The position numbers were made by a program, and so were the translations under genes. The notes below the pieces were generated by a model, which was given only the letters and a program-made list of their open reading frames with translations, was not told the DNA's origin and searched no databases. Source: Sycobia sp. Sy_11 (lineage: Eukaryota > Arthropoda > Insecta > Hymenoptera > Epichrysomallidae). Taken from it: a stretch of 64,000 nt of DNA. How positions within the stretch are numbered: position 1 is the first letter of the stretch; the number at the start of each line of letters is the position of its first letter. The stretch lies in contig JACCIC010000291.1 of NCBI GenBank assembly GCA_018907035.1, positions 186,001 to 250,000 of the forward strand, read 5' to 3'. Below, in pieces: positions 48,961 through 60,410 of this stretch.

Positions 48961-50560
48961 ATATAAATAAAATGAAATATTCTAATCAAAAATAAAAGTA
49001 AACGTAATTTAATAAAATTAGGTATATCGCAAAAGGTAAGGTATAAAGTAATATAACGGTTTGAGCTTACTAAGCTAAATTAATAAAAGATAGCAAAATA
49101 ACGCTATATCATTACATAAATAATTTTGCTTAGGAAGCTTAAAGCCCTATATTATTCTACAAAAATGTATGCAATGATAAATTTTACATCACCCACTTTA
49201 GCGTAGTATTTGTTTTCGCGTAATTAATTTCAACATCTTTATATTATAAGTTCATTGACTTTTGATCAGCCGTCGTAGGTCTACGATTAAACCAGTTTTA
49301 CGGCTAAGATGGTTTAATCTTACGGACGAGCGCAACCGTTGCTCTAGAGCAAAACGTACAAAAATAATAGTTTTTTGTTCATTTTGAGTTCGTTACTTTT
49401 TCGTTTTGGAGCATTCGGAGTTCCAAAAAGTAAATTTGGCATGCTTGTCACGTGATATATGTGTAATGCAAGTTCAAATTCAGAAAGATTACATGCAATG
49501 AAGTCTCATCGTTTTTTATTGTCTTTTCACAAATATTGATTAATGTTGGTATCAGATAACATAGCGCTCTCCAATATTAGAATTATAATTAATAGCTATT
49601 AGAAATTCTGAGACCTTTAATCAAGTACTTTGATCGTTGATTGGAAGATCATAAGTTGAAATTTATTCCAAAGACTTCAACAAATTTATACTTAATAAAT
49701 GCGGATGGATTTGGTAACTCGTATTAGACTACTAAGGAATAGACAGAATAAAATAGGAGACTATTTTAATTTTAGAATTGTTTAATAAAATTCCATTTGT
49801 CGTTGACCGTATAGTCAGAGCGTCGATATGATTTTGAGACTTCGAGCAATCATACGAAGTGAAAATTGGAAGAAATAGTTTACGAGTGTCAGAATATATT
49901 AGGATATAGATACATAATAGATATACGGATAAGTCGTTAATAAATACAATGAGAAAAACAGTTGTAAATGGATCGCACATTGCCGTACAAGACAGTACGT
50001 GTGAGTGTATGGTAAAAGAATACTTACTGCTACAGTCCGTCTTCTATTACATAAATGAAAACCGATGAACTGTAGTAAATTATTATATATAATGTTTAGA
50101 TATTAATAGCTCATTATCCACTCGGGCATAAACTCGTGAGTTTAATAATGAACTTCTAAATCAGCGATGAAATGCGCGAGTTTCCCGAAAACCAATGGGT
50201 TTGCTTTAATCTTTTAATTTTCTTTTTAAAAATATTGTAACCTTGCTTACAGTATTTAAAATAGAAGTCGCGCAAATTTCTAAATCAATTGTCGTTTAAT
50301 TCTTCACCGGCTGTATCTCACAAATCCAGTTGTTACAAAAAAAACTTATATCTCGTCGAAACTTATCATTATTATATATTAATCTTAACATGGCATTATA
50401 CACTAATTAATCGTACTATAATTCTTTGTGAAAAATCTATATCCGTAAAGTAGCTTCACTTCTTCTGTAGAACCAAGTCGTTTCGGAACTTTGCGTACTA
50501 AATTTAAAATGCAATTCCTCTGTACAGATAAAGTTATGCAGATCGATTTTCTTAACACCA
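48961..50560. other. AT-rich stretch with a hairpin
   Basis: No gene seen. The inverted repeat at 49285-49319 is listed separately. Confidence 0.45.
49285..49319. repeat. Perfect 10-bp inverted repeat
   Basis: GATTAAACCA (49285-49294) and TGGTTTAATC (49310-49319) enclose 15 bp. Immediately upstream is a smaller palindrome, CGTAGGTCTACG. Confidence 0.75.
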
Positions 50561-51070
50561 CGCGTTACTTTTCTTCGGTCGATCTGAAAATTACGCGATT
50601 TAATACTTCCAAAATCCCAGCTCTGGCCTGAATCCCGGGAGCTACCATATATCGGCAAGCCCCCTTCCCCTCCGCGCCCGCGAAATAAATAGGCTTCTGC
50701 AACGTCGATCGATGAATTCACACGCGATAGATCGGATGGGCTCTTTATTATTCAGGCAGTCGGACGCTCTCACCCGCGAGTTTTTCACGCGTATACGCGC
50801 CCTAGCATCCTCGTGGCAGCGTGCGTTCAGCGGGGACGACACCTACCCCAACCCTTCAGGATACACCGCGCGCGGCATGACGCAGAGGGTGGGAGGGGGG
50901 TGATGACAGGAACACGATGCCGCAGCGGAGGTCATTCGCGCGCGCGCGGCCATGGCTAATGCATCGCCTCCAGGCATCGTTTCGCTCTAACGCGAGAAGC
51001 GCTCCGATAGAGGGACGAAAGGTTGCGTGTCGCGATGGCAGGATTTACGTCGCGGTTTAATGGAACTCGG
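50561..51070. other. GC-rich, CpG-rich island
   Basis: CG-rich DNA with overlapping short frames on both strands and a CGCGCGCGCG run near 50938-50948. No recognisable protein. Confidence 0.35.
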
Positions 51071-52855
51071 AAGAATCGATGTCAATAATTCAGTCATTTC
51101 CCTCGATTAAAACGAAGGGCCGAAGATGACTTCAACGGCTGAAAATTGCTGAATCAATAATGGCGTTATGGCGTAGGTGAGATATCCTACGGATGAAAGG
51201 AGGTTTCAAAAATTGTAGTGTATTGCTACAGACTCTGAGATGATATTAGCTCTTCGATTGTTATGGTTATAGTCGCATGAACATTCGCATTGATAATGAA
51301 AGCATAATCACTTCAAAAGGGAATCAATCCTAGATATGTGGGTTGAACGTTTAAGAATATTATGACAAGAAAAAAGGTTTTGTTTCACCAATGTCTATAT
51401 TAATATTCTAATTTTTACAAATTTAACACCCTATTACTAAATTAACAGAGGCCGAGTAACTTAAAATTAACCGACCCTTATACAAGTAGTATATTACAAA
51501 AAAGTTAGAACATATATGAGTTTTTGAAGCGTAATGAATCTACATATAAAAGAAAAATGAATATATTACATCGTGGAATTATTCAAAGTTCCAAATGGAA
51601 AATTGTAATTTCAAAATTTTAGTTTATTAAAGAATTTATAATGTGAAACGTTTTCTAACATATTACATGATATCCTTTATTTACATTCATGTTAGAAAAA
51701 AGAAGATTATCAGTTCGTTCGGATATTGAAACATTCCTATATTAATTACATGTGAAAACCTACAAAAATAAAAGCACTAAATAATAGAACGGAGGCTAAG
51801 AGTTTCTTGATTGCTACGGATGTTTCAGAATCCGATTACAACTGGATTCGCTGAAATTACTTTATCGCTATAGCCGATAAATTTGAACGTTTGTAAATTA
51901 TGCGTAATTGATGAAAATGCCGGATGAAGCGATGCTTTCCAATCGTAAATATGCATTGGAATTTTCAAAATAACTGATATAGAGTCACTAATAAATTGAT
52001 ATGCCGTAAAATACATTCTGTGCTTCGTGTTCATTGCATTATTTCATCGCAAACAATGTGCAGTTTTATTTATACAAATCGATTTTTAAGCCAATTTTTT
52101 TCTAGTAAGTAATGAGAAGATGCCAAACTTTATCTTATCGAAACATTTGTGCTTGCATTAAAAATGATCATTTAGCTATTCATTTACATATGCTATATCT
52201 ATAGTAAAATGATAAAATAGTTCACACATATCAAAGGCGTTTTTATAAATTCAATTCCGCAGTCCTTAAATATCAAATTTAAAACAATTCAAGAACAATT
52301 AAACAAAAATAAAACAAGTAAAAAAATATTTCAAACAATTGATCAAATTGAAAAATCAATATAAATCATTATAGGCATGAAGAGTTTCTTCGAAATTGTA
52401 ACTTCAAAAAGTCGCAATACTGGAATGGATCTTGCTAATTAGATTTTTACTTTTTCTACTCCGCCAGTGATTGCGGTATGAGATATATTGCTATCTTCGA
52501 AGAAGTCCAGAATCTCGAAGAATAATTTTGTTTCTAATGATAAGCAAGAGCGTGAGACATATTTAGACATGTTGTATTGAATAGTAGAAATAACATAATA
52601 ATAATAACGAAATCAATCGCACCATGAAGGTAGCATCAAGAAAACAATTTTGAAAGCCGCTGACCTATCATGACTGAACATATATATCTGTTCAACATTA
52701 GATTTGTTCACTTATACTGGGGATATTTCAAAATCGACCAAACGTTCAATTATATATATATACGAGGACGAAAGACCAAGGTATTACATCATCGCGACTT
52801 TGATATCTCGATTATTTTCATGCTCCAACAAAGAAAGAACAAAAAACGACGATAA
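51071..52855. other. AT-rich stretch, nothing recognised
   Basis: No gene or element seen; frames are short and repeat-free but unrecognisable. Confidence 0.5.
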
Positions 52856-53191
52856 AATACAAACGAAATCCTCTCTCCAACGAAATAACGAAAGAAGACT
52901 CGCCACCGAGGCCTCCCCGGCTCTCCGTCAACACCCGCGGCCCACCGAATCCATATCCCGAGCGAGCCGCTATCCGCGCGCACGGCCGACATCGATTTTC
53001 GCCGAATTCCCGATTCGCGCGCCCCCCGCCCGCCGCGCTCCATCCCCCGGAGGATAGATGAGCGGCAAAGATTCATGGGATTTTCTCGCCTCGCCCCGCG
53101 CGACGCATTTTCTCCGGGAGCTTCCTACGTTCTTTTTTGGCGCCGCACCGGCGTGAAGCTGTCCCATTACCCCACCGGGTCGCGGAGAATG

Positions 53192-53226
<35 letters not shown>

Positions 53227-53230
53227 CTGA
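52856..53230. other. GC-rich island ending in a (GA)n array
   Basis: CG-rich DNA with stop-poor frames on both strands (117 codons +, 95 codons -) and no recognised domain. A pure GA array occupies about 53195-53225. Confidence 0.35.
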
Positions 53231-53447
53231 CTGCGTGATTCCTCAGAGACACCGGGACAGGCCATCGTTTATTTTATTTCGAGATAATTTAAAGCGGATA
53301 ATTAATGACTGACATCTTCCGCTGGATTATCAGGCATTAAGGCGGAGCTGTCTTCCACTTGTCACGAGCGCACGCGCGTATACACGCATCGTCTTCCGAT
53401 CCAGGAAATGAGGAGGTGATTGTCCGACTATATACATATATACACAT

Positions 53448-53453
<6 letters not shown>

Positions 53454-53499
<46 letters not shown>
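53454..53499. repeat. (TA)n microsatellite
   Basis: About 46 bp of AT alternation preceded by ACAT/ACAC units. Confidence 0.97.
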
Positions 53500-53501
<2 letters not shown>

Positions 53502-53639
53502 TGTTCCCTTTCCTTCGCGTCTCTAATTATAATATATAGAGCGTCCAACGTATCGTGTGACAAGGAGACAACGACACGGATTCTATACTGGGAAAATGTT
53601 CGATATTGCGAATATAATCTTCATTGCATTTTTTTCAAG

Positions 53640-53800
53640 GGGTCCGTTTAGGCACTGTAGAGGATGATGCTATCAAGCATCATGTAAATTAGTATAGCGG
53701 TGTCAATGTTATTATAATATATGTCAATCGGCCAAGCCGGGATTTGAACTCGGATCGACAAGTGATCAAGTCCATCGCTCTAGCAATTGAGCCATCGTAA
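53640..53800 (-). mobile_element. tRNA-derived SINE or tRNA pseudogene
   Basis: Read on the - strand from 53799, GATGGCTCAATTGCTAGAGC matches an A-box/D-arm (GCTC...GAGC stem). After about 25 nt, GAGTTCAAATCCCGGC matches a B-box/T-arm (TTCAAAT loop). Together they form a polymerase III internal promoter. The acceptor stem does not pair (CTTACGA against CTTGGCC) and the anticodon arm is poor, so it is not a functional tRNA. Sequence continuing to about 53640 on the - strand would be the SINE body and includes a perfect stem ATGATGCT-atca-AGCATCAT (53664-53683). The element's ends are not defined. Confidence 0.55.
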
Positions 53801-55350
53801 GTGAAATTAACAAAATACTGGGAGGCTTGACAATGAAAATACTTTTTTAAGTTGATTAATAGACCATGAATATACCTAGTTTGTTATTTAAAAGAACGTT
53901 TTATAAAAAAAGTTTTATTAAAAATAGATAAAATAAGTTTTAACACGTTCATTCAGAATATTAAATAATGATCGGCTAATATTATGCACATATTATATAA
54001 TGGCATAAAATTTAATTTAAAGACCACTTAATGGCTAGCATAGGCAGATCAGGACATTTGGATGACGAACTTTGCCCAAACTAAAAGAAGCAATTGCGAT
54101 TATCTTCAAAATTCTGTATAATAATTACTCAACTGTTAACTCAATTGGAGAAATTGTGTAGGTAGAAGAAATTTTTTATGAAATACCTCTAATTTTGTAC
54201 AAGCTTTATTACCGCAACAGATTTATGTCCTTGAATTTGAACCAAATCAGTCAGCCTTACCTGTCAGCATCTCTATTTGAGTACTCACTCATTATCGGAA
54301 GGATCGGCGTTCCTCTATCAAGAAATGATACTTTCTCATTGATTAATTATTCTACTTTCTTGCATTTAAATTTGATGTACTAATTAGATAAAGGAATTTT
54401 TTTTTAATTTTTAGCGCTGAATCCTTAGAAACAATAACCGTTCGAGGAACAAAGTTCTAATGAACCTATATCTACAAATGTATAGTTTTTTTGTTAATGT
54501 CAATTTAAATTCCATCAATTTATTGACATAATTGAACGCAATCGTTCGCTCATGCGCGAAAATTTGAATTATCAATAATGTCGAAACTTTACGTTTGAGG
54601 ATACAAGTTCCGGTTCATTCCAAAGTGTTTGCTAGAATTCTTATTTTGTAAAGCTCCCGATATCCAAATAACGGTTTTTTATGGAAAAAAAAATTCCTTT
54701 GACCCCGGATGTGCCGAATTTATATCGAGAAAAAAAATTATTAATGTTAATGTAATAAATGACTATATCTTGAAAAGGGAGAACTTTAGGTCTTTTCAGA
54801 GCTCATTTGGGAAGATATCGGAGTTACCTCACATAATTTGTGTCAAATCGTTTAATTTTAATTCGCAAATGTCGCGATCTCTCTTTATGAAACTTCGAAT
54901 CTTACTGATTAATCTTATATAAATATCTTTAATATAGTATTGGAGTCATTTGGTAATTAAAACCCTAACAATTTCACAAATGAAAATTCTCTTGTAACAT
55001 TTGAGAATTACAACTGAAAGTCATTTTTTCAAACTAACGCGTACTCTAGAAATAAAGTATTATACGGAACAACAGATGGTAAATGTTGATATTCTGTACT
55101 GCCAATCCTACCTATCAAAATTTCACTTACAGCAGCAAATGATAAACCTATTATATTTATAACGAAACTTATCGTGGAGAGGCAAACAACACAAAATAAA
55201 TTTCGCTAGAATTGACAGGAGTAGGAGAGAAGAGAGAGGGTTAGGAAAAAAGTAGAGCGTAAGATGGAGCACGTCCAGAGACTGAATAATGCATACTATT
55301 TTATGTAATATGGATGCTATTACCTCCCATGTAAAATGCATTCCCAGACA
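53801..55350. other. AT-rich stretch, nothing recognised
   Basis: Frames of 62-97 codons exist (for example 54629-54922, +) but show no motif. No repeat with clear structure. Confidence 0.45.
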
Positions 55351-55354
55351 GCTG

Positions 55355-55560
55355 CCTCGAATTTCCAAGCGTCTCCCGGCGCTACCGCCGCTCCTGCCAG
55401 CCCAGCGCTCACGTCTGCTTTATTTCACTCCTCTTCCTCTTACCGCGCATTTTCCCGACAAGTCGCGGGAAAAAGCTCGCGCGACGCGGAGTGAAATCAG
55501 TTTTAAGCAGTGGTGGATGGGGGGGGGGGCGAAACTGTTTGAAAAATTGTTTGCTCTATG
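55355..55560. other. Small GC-rich island with an 11-G run
   Basis: A CG-rich patch of about 200 bp with eleven G at 55519-55529. A 90-codon + frame crosses it without recognisable motif. Confidence 0.35.
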
Positions 55561-55844
55561 AGGTTCCGGAAAGTGTAATGTGTCTCGGAATAGCGATAGT
55601 ACAAATTGTTTCGGTAGCAATATGAAATTTCGATGTACTTTTATAAATAAATAGGATGGGCTACTTGCTGATAAGGAGATCAAGAGAGAAGTCGCAACGA
55701 AAATATGGAATTATCGGTAATAAAAAGTGCAAAACAAGAAAAGAATGTTTGTTTTTCAACTAAAAAAATAAAATATACATATGAAAAGATTTTAATATTA
55801 TTGAGATTTCAATGTGTAACTTTATCCTAAGCAAAAATTTATTG
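55561..55844. other. AT-rich stretch, nothing recognised
   Basis: No gene or element is seen. Confidence 0.5.
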
Positions 55845-56309
55845 AGCGGCCGAATCAGGGCCTGAGCAGATAACCCCTGTTGAGGCACATAACGAACGGC
55901 TAGTCCGGACATATTTACGTTATCTGAATCATAAAGAATGTGTAGATTAGATGGTTATGCTCTGTAGAGGGCCAATACAGGCAATCTGGTTCTTATATTA
56001 AATCCAATAAATAACTATTACTCGATCGGCAAAAATTAAGTTTAGTATTTTTTCTAAGAGACGCTGTACATGTTGCCGGACGTGGCCCTATAGAAGGCCT
56101 AATAATTGAGACTGAAAAGTTTAGTTACATAGGTCAACTGAACAAGCCCGGACAATAGACTCATTGCTTGCCTTTCAGGCATCATAATAATACCTGCGAG
56201 ACCAAGATCAAAGCCTGCAGATTATCTCAGGCTGCCTAAAAGTATTTCTACTCAGGATACTGTTGGTAGTGAGTTGAGTGTCTGGTGTTATGCCACCATT
56301 TCATATGCA
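55845..56309. other. Unidentified GC-balanced block, probable old repeat
   Basis: The block differs in composition from the AT-rich DNA on either side and is closed in all frames. GGCCTGAGCAGATAA near its start (55859-55873) is imperfectly mirrored by TTATCTCAGGCTGCC near its end (about 56223-56237), which could be terminal inverted repeats. It leads directly into an 11-bp unit array. The family is not recognised. Confidence 0.3.
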
Positions 56310-56411
56310 GTCATATAATTGTCACATGACGGTCTTATGACGATTCGATCTCGGACCGTCATTTCTGAAAGTAATGTGACCGTTACGTGATCGTTTCATG
56401 ACCACGTAACC
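56310..56411. repeat. Six 11-bp near-palindromic units in two runs of three
   Basis: Units GTCATATAATT, GTCACATGACG, GTCTTATGACG (56310-56342) and GTAATGTGACC, GTTACGTGATC, GTTTCATGACC (56371-56403) are each exactly 11 bp and abut one another. The shared core approximates GT-N-N-Y-R-TGAC, close to its own reverse complement. A 28-bp segment between the runs contains ACCGTCAT, the opposite orientation of the core. The period is about one helical turn. Confidence 0.65.
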
Positions 56412-56613
56412 TGTTATATCTTTTTACGTATTGTAATGTCCGAAAAAAGTCTAAATTGTAATTTTTTTACCCGTTTAGAAAAAAGCATTCGGATTGATTT
56501 TCATAGGATTTAATTTTTTAATATACAATAAAAAATTATTTCTTAATTATTTTATTTACTCTTTTATTTAAAAAAAAGAATTCTGATTTTTCATTACTTT
56601 TATTTCAAGCACG

Positions 56614-56614
<1 letters not shown>

Positions 56615-56654
<40 letters not shown>
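56615..56654. repeat. (TA)n microsatellite
   Basis: About 40 bp of pure TA alternation. Confidence 0.97.
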
Positions 56655-56657
<3 letters not shown>

Positions 56658-57290
56658 TACGGTTGATGGATATTTTCCGAATCCGTATTTTGCAATGAAT
56701 AGTTTCCCAAAAGAAAACATTTTTTCCAACAGTTTGTTTAATTAAAAATGTAAAAATATAATTTATTAACTGTACACGCTTATCTTAATTGAATAAATAT
56801 TCATTCGCGTAATTAAACATTCCCAGTATTTACCAAAATTGTCATATTATTGTTTTAGAAATTTTACTGAACTATAGATCATTATAATGTATTTCTTTTC
56901 ATAATCACAATCATCGAAACATTGTTTTTGTGAATCATAATGACTGGAAGTATTTGTCCGCCTTCGTGTTCAGGGCTGTGCTTTAATATAAAGATATTTT
57001 AACAATAACTTGGTTTCGTATTGTAAAAAATTGTCGCTGGGAAATATGTTCATTGAAAACAGCGAAATTGTATAGAATCTCTATCCGTCATGCATAAATA
57101 TACACGAAAACTTGGGTTATAACAAAATTAAAATTGTATGATTCAGAATGTTTGAATAAACGCAAACCTCTGAATAATTCTTAATTTTAACATTATGATC
57201 GAAAGTCGCGCAGAATAGTTAAACTAATCATACGAAATACACATACGAATCGTTTCTACTCGTCCAAGATTTCGCTCACTTTTCTTTATC
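56655..57290. other. AT-rich stretch, nothing recognised
   Basis: No gene or element is seen. Confidence 0.5.
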
Positions 57291-57515
57291 GAATTAATTA
57301 CAAGATCCAGAAGGCTTGGCGTTTGAACCCTATACCATCCTTCCCTCCGCAACCAATCTCTAAATACTGAACAAACCAACCACGTACGAGGGCAAAAACT
57401 GCTTCTATACGTACTTTAGAAACACGTAACCCGACTGTAATTCCGGTAAGAAAGAGGTGGCGCAGTTCGATGTTCGATTGCGTGTTCTCCCTCTCTCTTT
57501 TTCGCTTTTTCTCTC

Positions 57516-57574
<59 letters not shown>

Positions 57575-58600
57575 ACATCCACACATTTGACGCGGTGCCG
57601 CGGCCTCTCAGAGTGATCGATGGCACGTTTCTCCCGCTCTCTCTCTCTCTCTCTTTCTCCAGCCAAAAAAAAAGGAAAAAAGATCGTCAAGAACCAAAAA
57701 GTAGGTAGGTGGATGGAGAGGGGCAGGGATAGAGCTCGGCAGCCGAACATCGGCAAAAAAACCGAGCCACCCGAGCGGAAGGGAAAGTGATAGATTATAT
57801 CGATGAAATCTACCCGCGGCCCGGCGGGGACGCGCACAGTTATCTGGACCCGTCCGTGCACGTGTTTATCGTACAGCCGAGAAAATGCATCAATTTCCTT
57901 TTTGCCAGCAGTCATGTGCCGCTCTCCCTCCCCTCCCCCCGCCAAGGTCGGATGTTGCCGCCCCCCCTTCCCCGCCGAGCATCTCGGATTGCTTTACCGT
58001 GCGCGTGCGAGCACGGCGGGAGGGGGGGGGGCAGAGACGCCAGCGCGTTTTTGGCAAGAAGCGCGAGTCCCTGCGCTTGACGTCGTCGCCGGGGCATTCT
58101 TCGGTGATGACGGTTTCTTGCCTCCTTAGCCCCCTCCCCATCCAGCCTTATACTCTCTATTGTCAAGGTAGGAGTCTCCTACTGGAAGGGAGGGGGGAGG
58201 GGTTAGAGGAGGCTTAAATTGCGCGGATCAGCGAAACCTCGCGCGGTCGGAGCCGTGCGCCGCGTCGCGTGAGAGCCGGCTCCGGATTATACGCGCGCCC
58301 CCGAGCCCCCGAAACACCGCCCGAACTTGGCGATTCCTCCTGGAAACTTTGAAGCGCGTGACTCGTCTACCAATCTTGGGCGACTCCCCGCTCGCCTTCT
58401 CTAGTCCCACCCCTTTCTCTCGTACGGCGACGACCTTGACTGCGACGTCTGCGCCATGCCTTCGAAGTTTGCGGAGGGGATGCTTTTCGTCATTGAATTT
58501 GGGATAAAGAGCGTACGAGGAGAGAGAGAGAGAGAGAGAGAGAGCCCGGGTGCAAGTGTGCAGCGAAGAGACGGCGAGCGATGCGTTGTTTATTTGATAA
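57291..58600. other. GC-rich island with TA, CT and GA arrays
   Basis: Contains (TA)n at 57518-57571, CT tracts at about 57484-57515 and 57636-57658, ten G at 58022-58031 and (GA)n at 58519-58544, between CG-rich unique sequences. The 215-codon - frame (57298-57945) and 151-codon - frame (58228-58683) run through these repeats and show no domain. A + frame reading MIDYIDEIYPRPGGDAHSYL (from 57787) looks more protein-like but soon becomes Pro/Arg-rich. No gene is called. Confidence 0.35.
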
Positions 58601-59094
58601 ATATACCGATGAAAATTATGCAATTGAGAAGTTAAGTGAGTCTCGGTAATTGAGTGTGAGAGGAATATTGAATATTGATACATTTATGATAATTTACCAT
58701 TTTCGTATTAGAATGATTGTCAGTGAAGTGGTGAAGAATAATAAATGATTTTTAATTCTAATATCGAAAAGAACTCAATAAATTCATGAAGCTTTAGTTC
58801 TGTTAAAATGAAGAGAATGTCCAAGCTAGCAATGCTAGCGGCGTAGAGTTAATTACCTCTTCTTTATAGTCCCTGAAAATTTTTTTTAGCCATATTTGGT
58901 TAGGATATCGACAGTTTAAGTCACATTTTTAAAATATATTCGAACGATATATCATAGAAAGAAAATGTTTCCTTATTTGTATATTTTAACACATGGGGTT
59001 AATAATTATAGGCTCGTCAAATTGATAACTTCTAGCATTAGTGAAGATGCGGATAGAACTGATAATTTATTTAATCGAAATAAACATTTTAAGT

Positions 59095-59099
<5 letters not shown>
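58601..59099. other. AT-rich stretch before the protease relic
   Basis: No gene is seen. GCTAGCAATGCTAGC near 58830 is a short inverted repeat made of two GCTAGC palindromes. Confidence 0.4.

Positions 59100-59150
<51 letters not shown>
59100..59150. repeat. (TA)n microsatellite
   Basis: About 51 bp of pure TA alternation, positioned like the intron 1 array of the protease-like gene. Confidence 0.97.
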
Positions 59151-59156
<6 letters not shown>

Positions 59157-59260
59157 TAACTTGTATATGGTTATAGATGTTAATGCACAAGAAAGATGGC
59201 CCTTATCAAGGCTTTACCTCTGTGCATACTTCATGTCAATAGCCGTAATTTAAAATGCGT
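59151..59260 (+). pseudogene. Decayed copy of the protease intron 1/exon 2 junction
   Basis: 59151-59188 aligns with 45779-45819 of the protease-like gene: 35 of 38 aligned bases match with one 3-bp gap. The alignment covers the intron end, the acceptor (GGTTATAG) and the first codons of exon 2 (DVNA against DDNA). Both are preceded by a long (TA)n array. After GCAC the copy diverges: the IVGG activation site is absent and the frame ends at 59251-59253. It is a relic of a duplicated gene or segment, not an active exon. Confidence 0.55.
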
Positions 59261-59728
59261 TATTACCGTCAATGAAAAAATCTCTTTCGATTGATATTGT
59301 GTGAATTTTCAAATTGCAATTGGCATCGTATTTGAAGATTACTAAAAATTACTTAATTCAACATTTACTTTTTTATATTTACATTTAACTTAGTAGTAAA
59401 CGTCTATATTCTTAAATTTTATAATACATTATCATCACCAAGGTTGAACGACTTCAGTAATAGAATCGTAAATATGTCCTTACCTGTCTATATCTTCTTA
59501 AATTATAAGAGGTATACCCTTAGTCCCGGCAAAATGATCGTCAAATAAATTTCACTTTAATTTCAGTACAATCCTCATTAGACTTCAACAAATATTCCGC
59601 TTTTCATCCTTTGCTTACCATTAATCCAATTTCCTACAACAGCATCTTTCTGGCATCGCTCGAGCAACGAATGGTGAGGCATCCAATGTTTCCGGAAATT
59701 CCTGTACCTCGAGGGAGGTTTGCTCATC

Positions 59729-59732
<4 letters not shown>
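59261..59732. other. AT-rich to mixed stretch around the possible relic
   Basis: Outside the weak protease-like frame no gene or repeat is recognised. Confidence 0.4.
59446..59545 (+). pseudogene. Possible protease exon 5 relic
   Basis: A frame reads LNDFSNRIVNMSLP then, after about 12 codons, SPGKMIVK before a stop. This resembles the S1-protease segment between the catalytic Asp and the GWG block (compare LIFNDRINYIKMA in exon 5 of the gene at 45.6-47.9 kb). Its position after the exon 2 relic is in the expected order. Similarity is weak and there is no matching catalytic motif, so chance remains likely. Confidence 0.2.

Positions 59733-59794
<62 letters not shown>
59733..59794. repeat. 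(CT)n microsatellite
   Basis: About 62 bp of pure TC alternation, with CT-rich sequence to about 59810. Confidence 0.98.
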
Positions 59795-59800
<6 letters not shown>

Positions 59801-59810
59801 TTTCTCTCTC

Positions 59811-60410
59811 CGATCGACCCACATTTTGCCTCGAAATTCCTTCCGCTCTTTATCCCCGCTCATCGTGTGTGCGTCAGACAAGCACTGGGAAATCATAAGC
59901 GCACTCGCCCACGGACGCACGCACGCACGCACACACGCACGCCGTTGGACATACATAAATCATAAACAAAACATCCTTCGAGCATCAAGTTCACCGAGCT
60001 TTTAATAATTCCCTTAAGTCCCAGCTTATTGCTTAGATTTCCCAGCCCCTCTCCCTCTTCGCAGAACCGCAGCCTCCGGTGGGTTGCACCGCCGAGCCGG
60101 CTCGGCCCTTGCATTCTCGCACGCGGTTACGGCATCCCTATAGATCTTGTCGGTGTAAGTCCGCGCGTACACGCAAGTATACGCCCGGTGGCCTCAAGTG
60201 CAGATTGCGCGCGCTTATCGAGGCTGCTGATACCGTGTAGACGGCATCGGGAATATCGGTCGATCCGCCAGTGGGACGTTTTTTTTGTCCTCTGTCGCAG
60301 CGTGGACATCGATATCCGTAGATAGATTATCGATGCGATCGAAGATGTCGAAAGTCAGGGTGCAAATCGAGACTCCGGGATACATATAAGCGTACATAGT
60401 TCGCAATACC
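59811..60410. other. GC-rich island with ACGC repeats
   Basis: CG-rich DNA with ACGCACGC-type simple sequence at about 59912-59942. Frames up to 98 codons on both strands are unrecognised. A donor-like GTGTAAGT lies at about 60152-60159 on the + strand. Confidence 0.35.

Noticed and set aside
53724..53799. Functional tRNA gene
   Set aside because: A and B boxes are good, but acceptor and anticodon stems fail to pair; a SINE or pseudogene fits better.
57298..57945. 215-codon open frame on the - strand
   Set aside because: It crosses CT and TA arrays (Arg-Glu and Tyr-Ile runs) and has no recognisable domain; other frames are open too.
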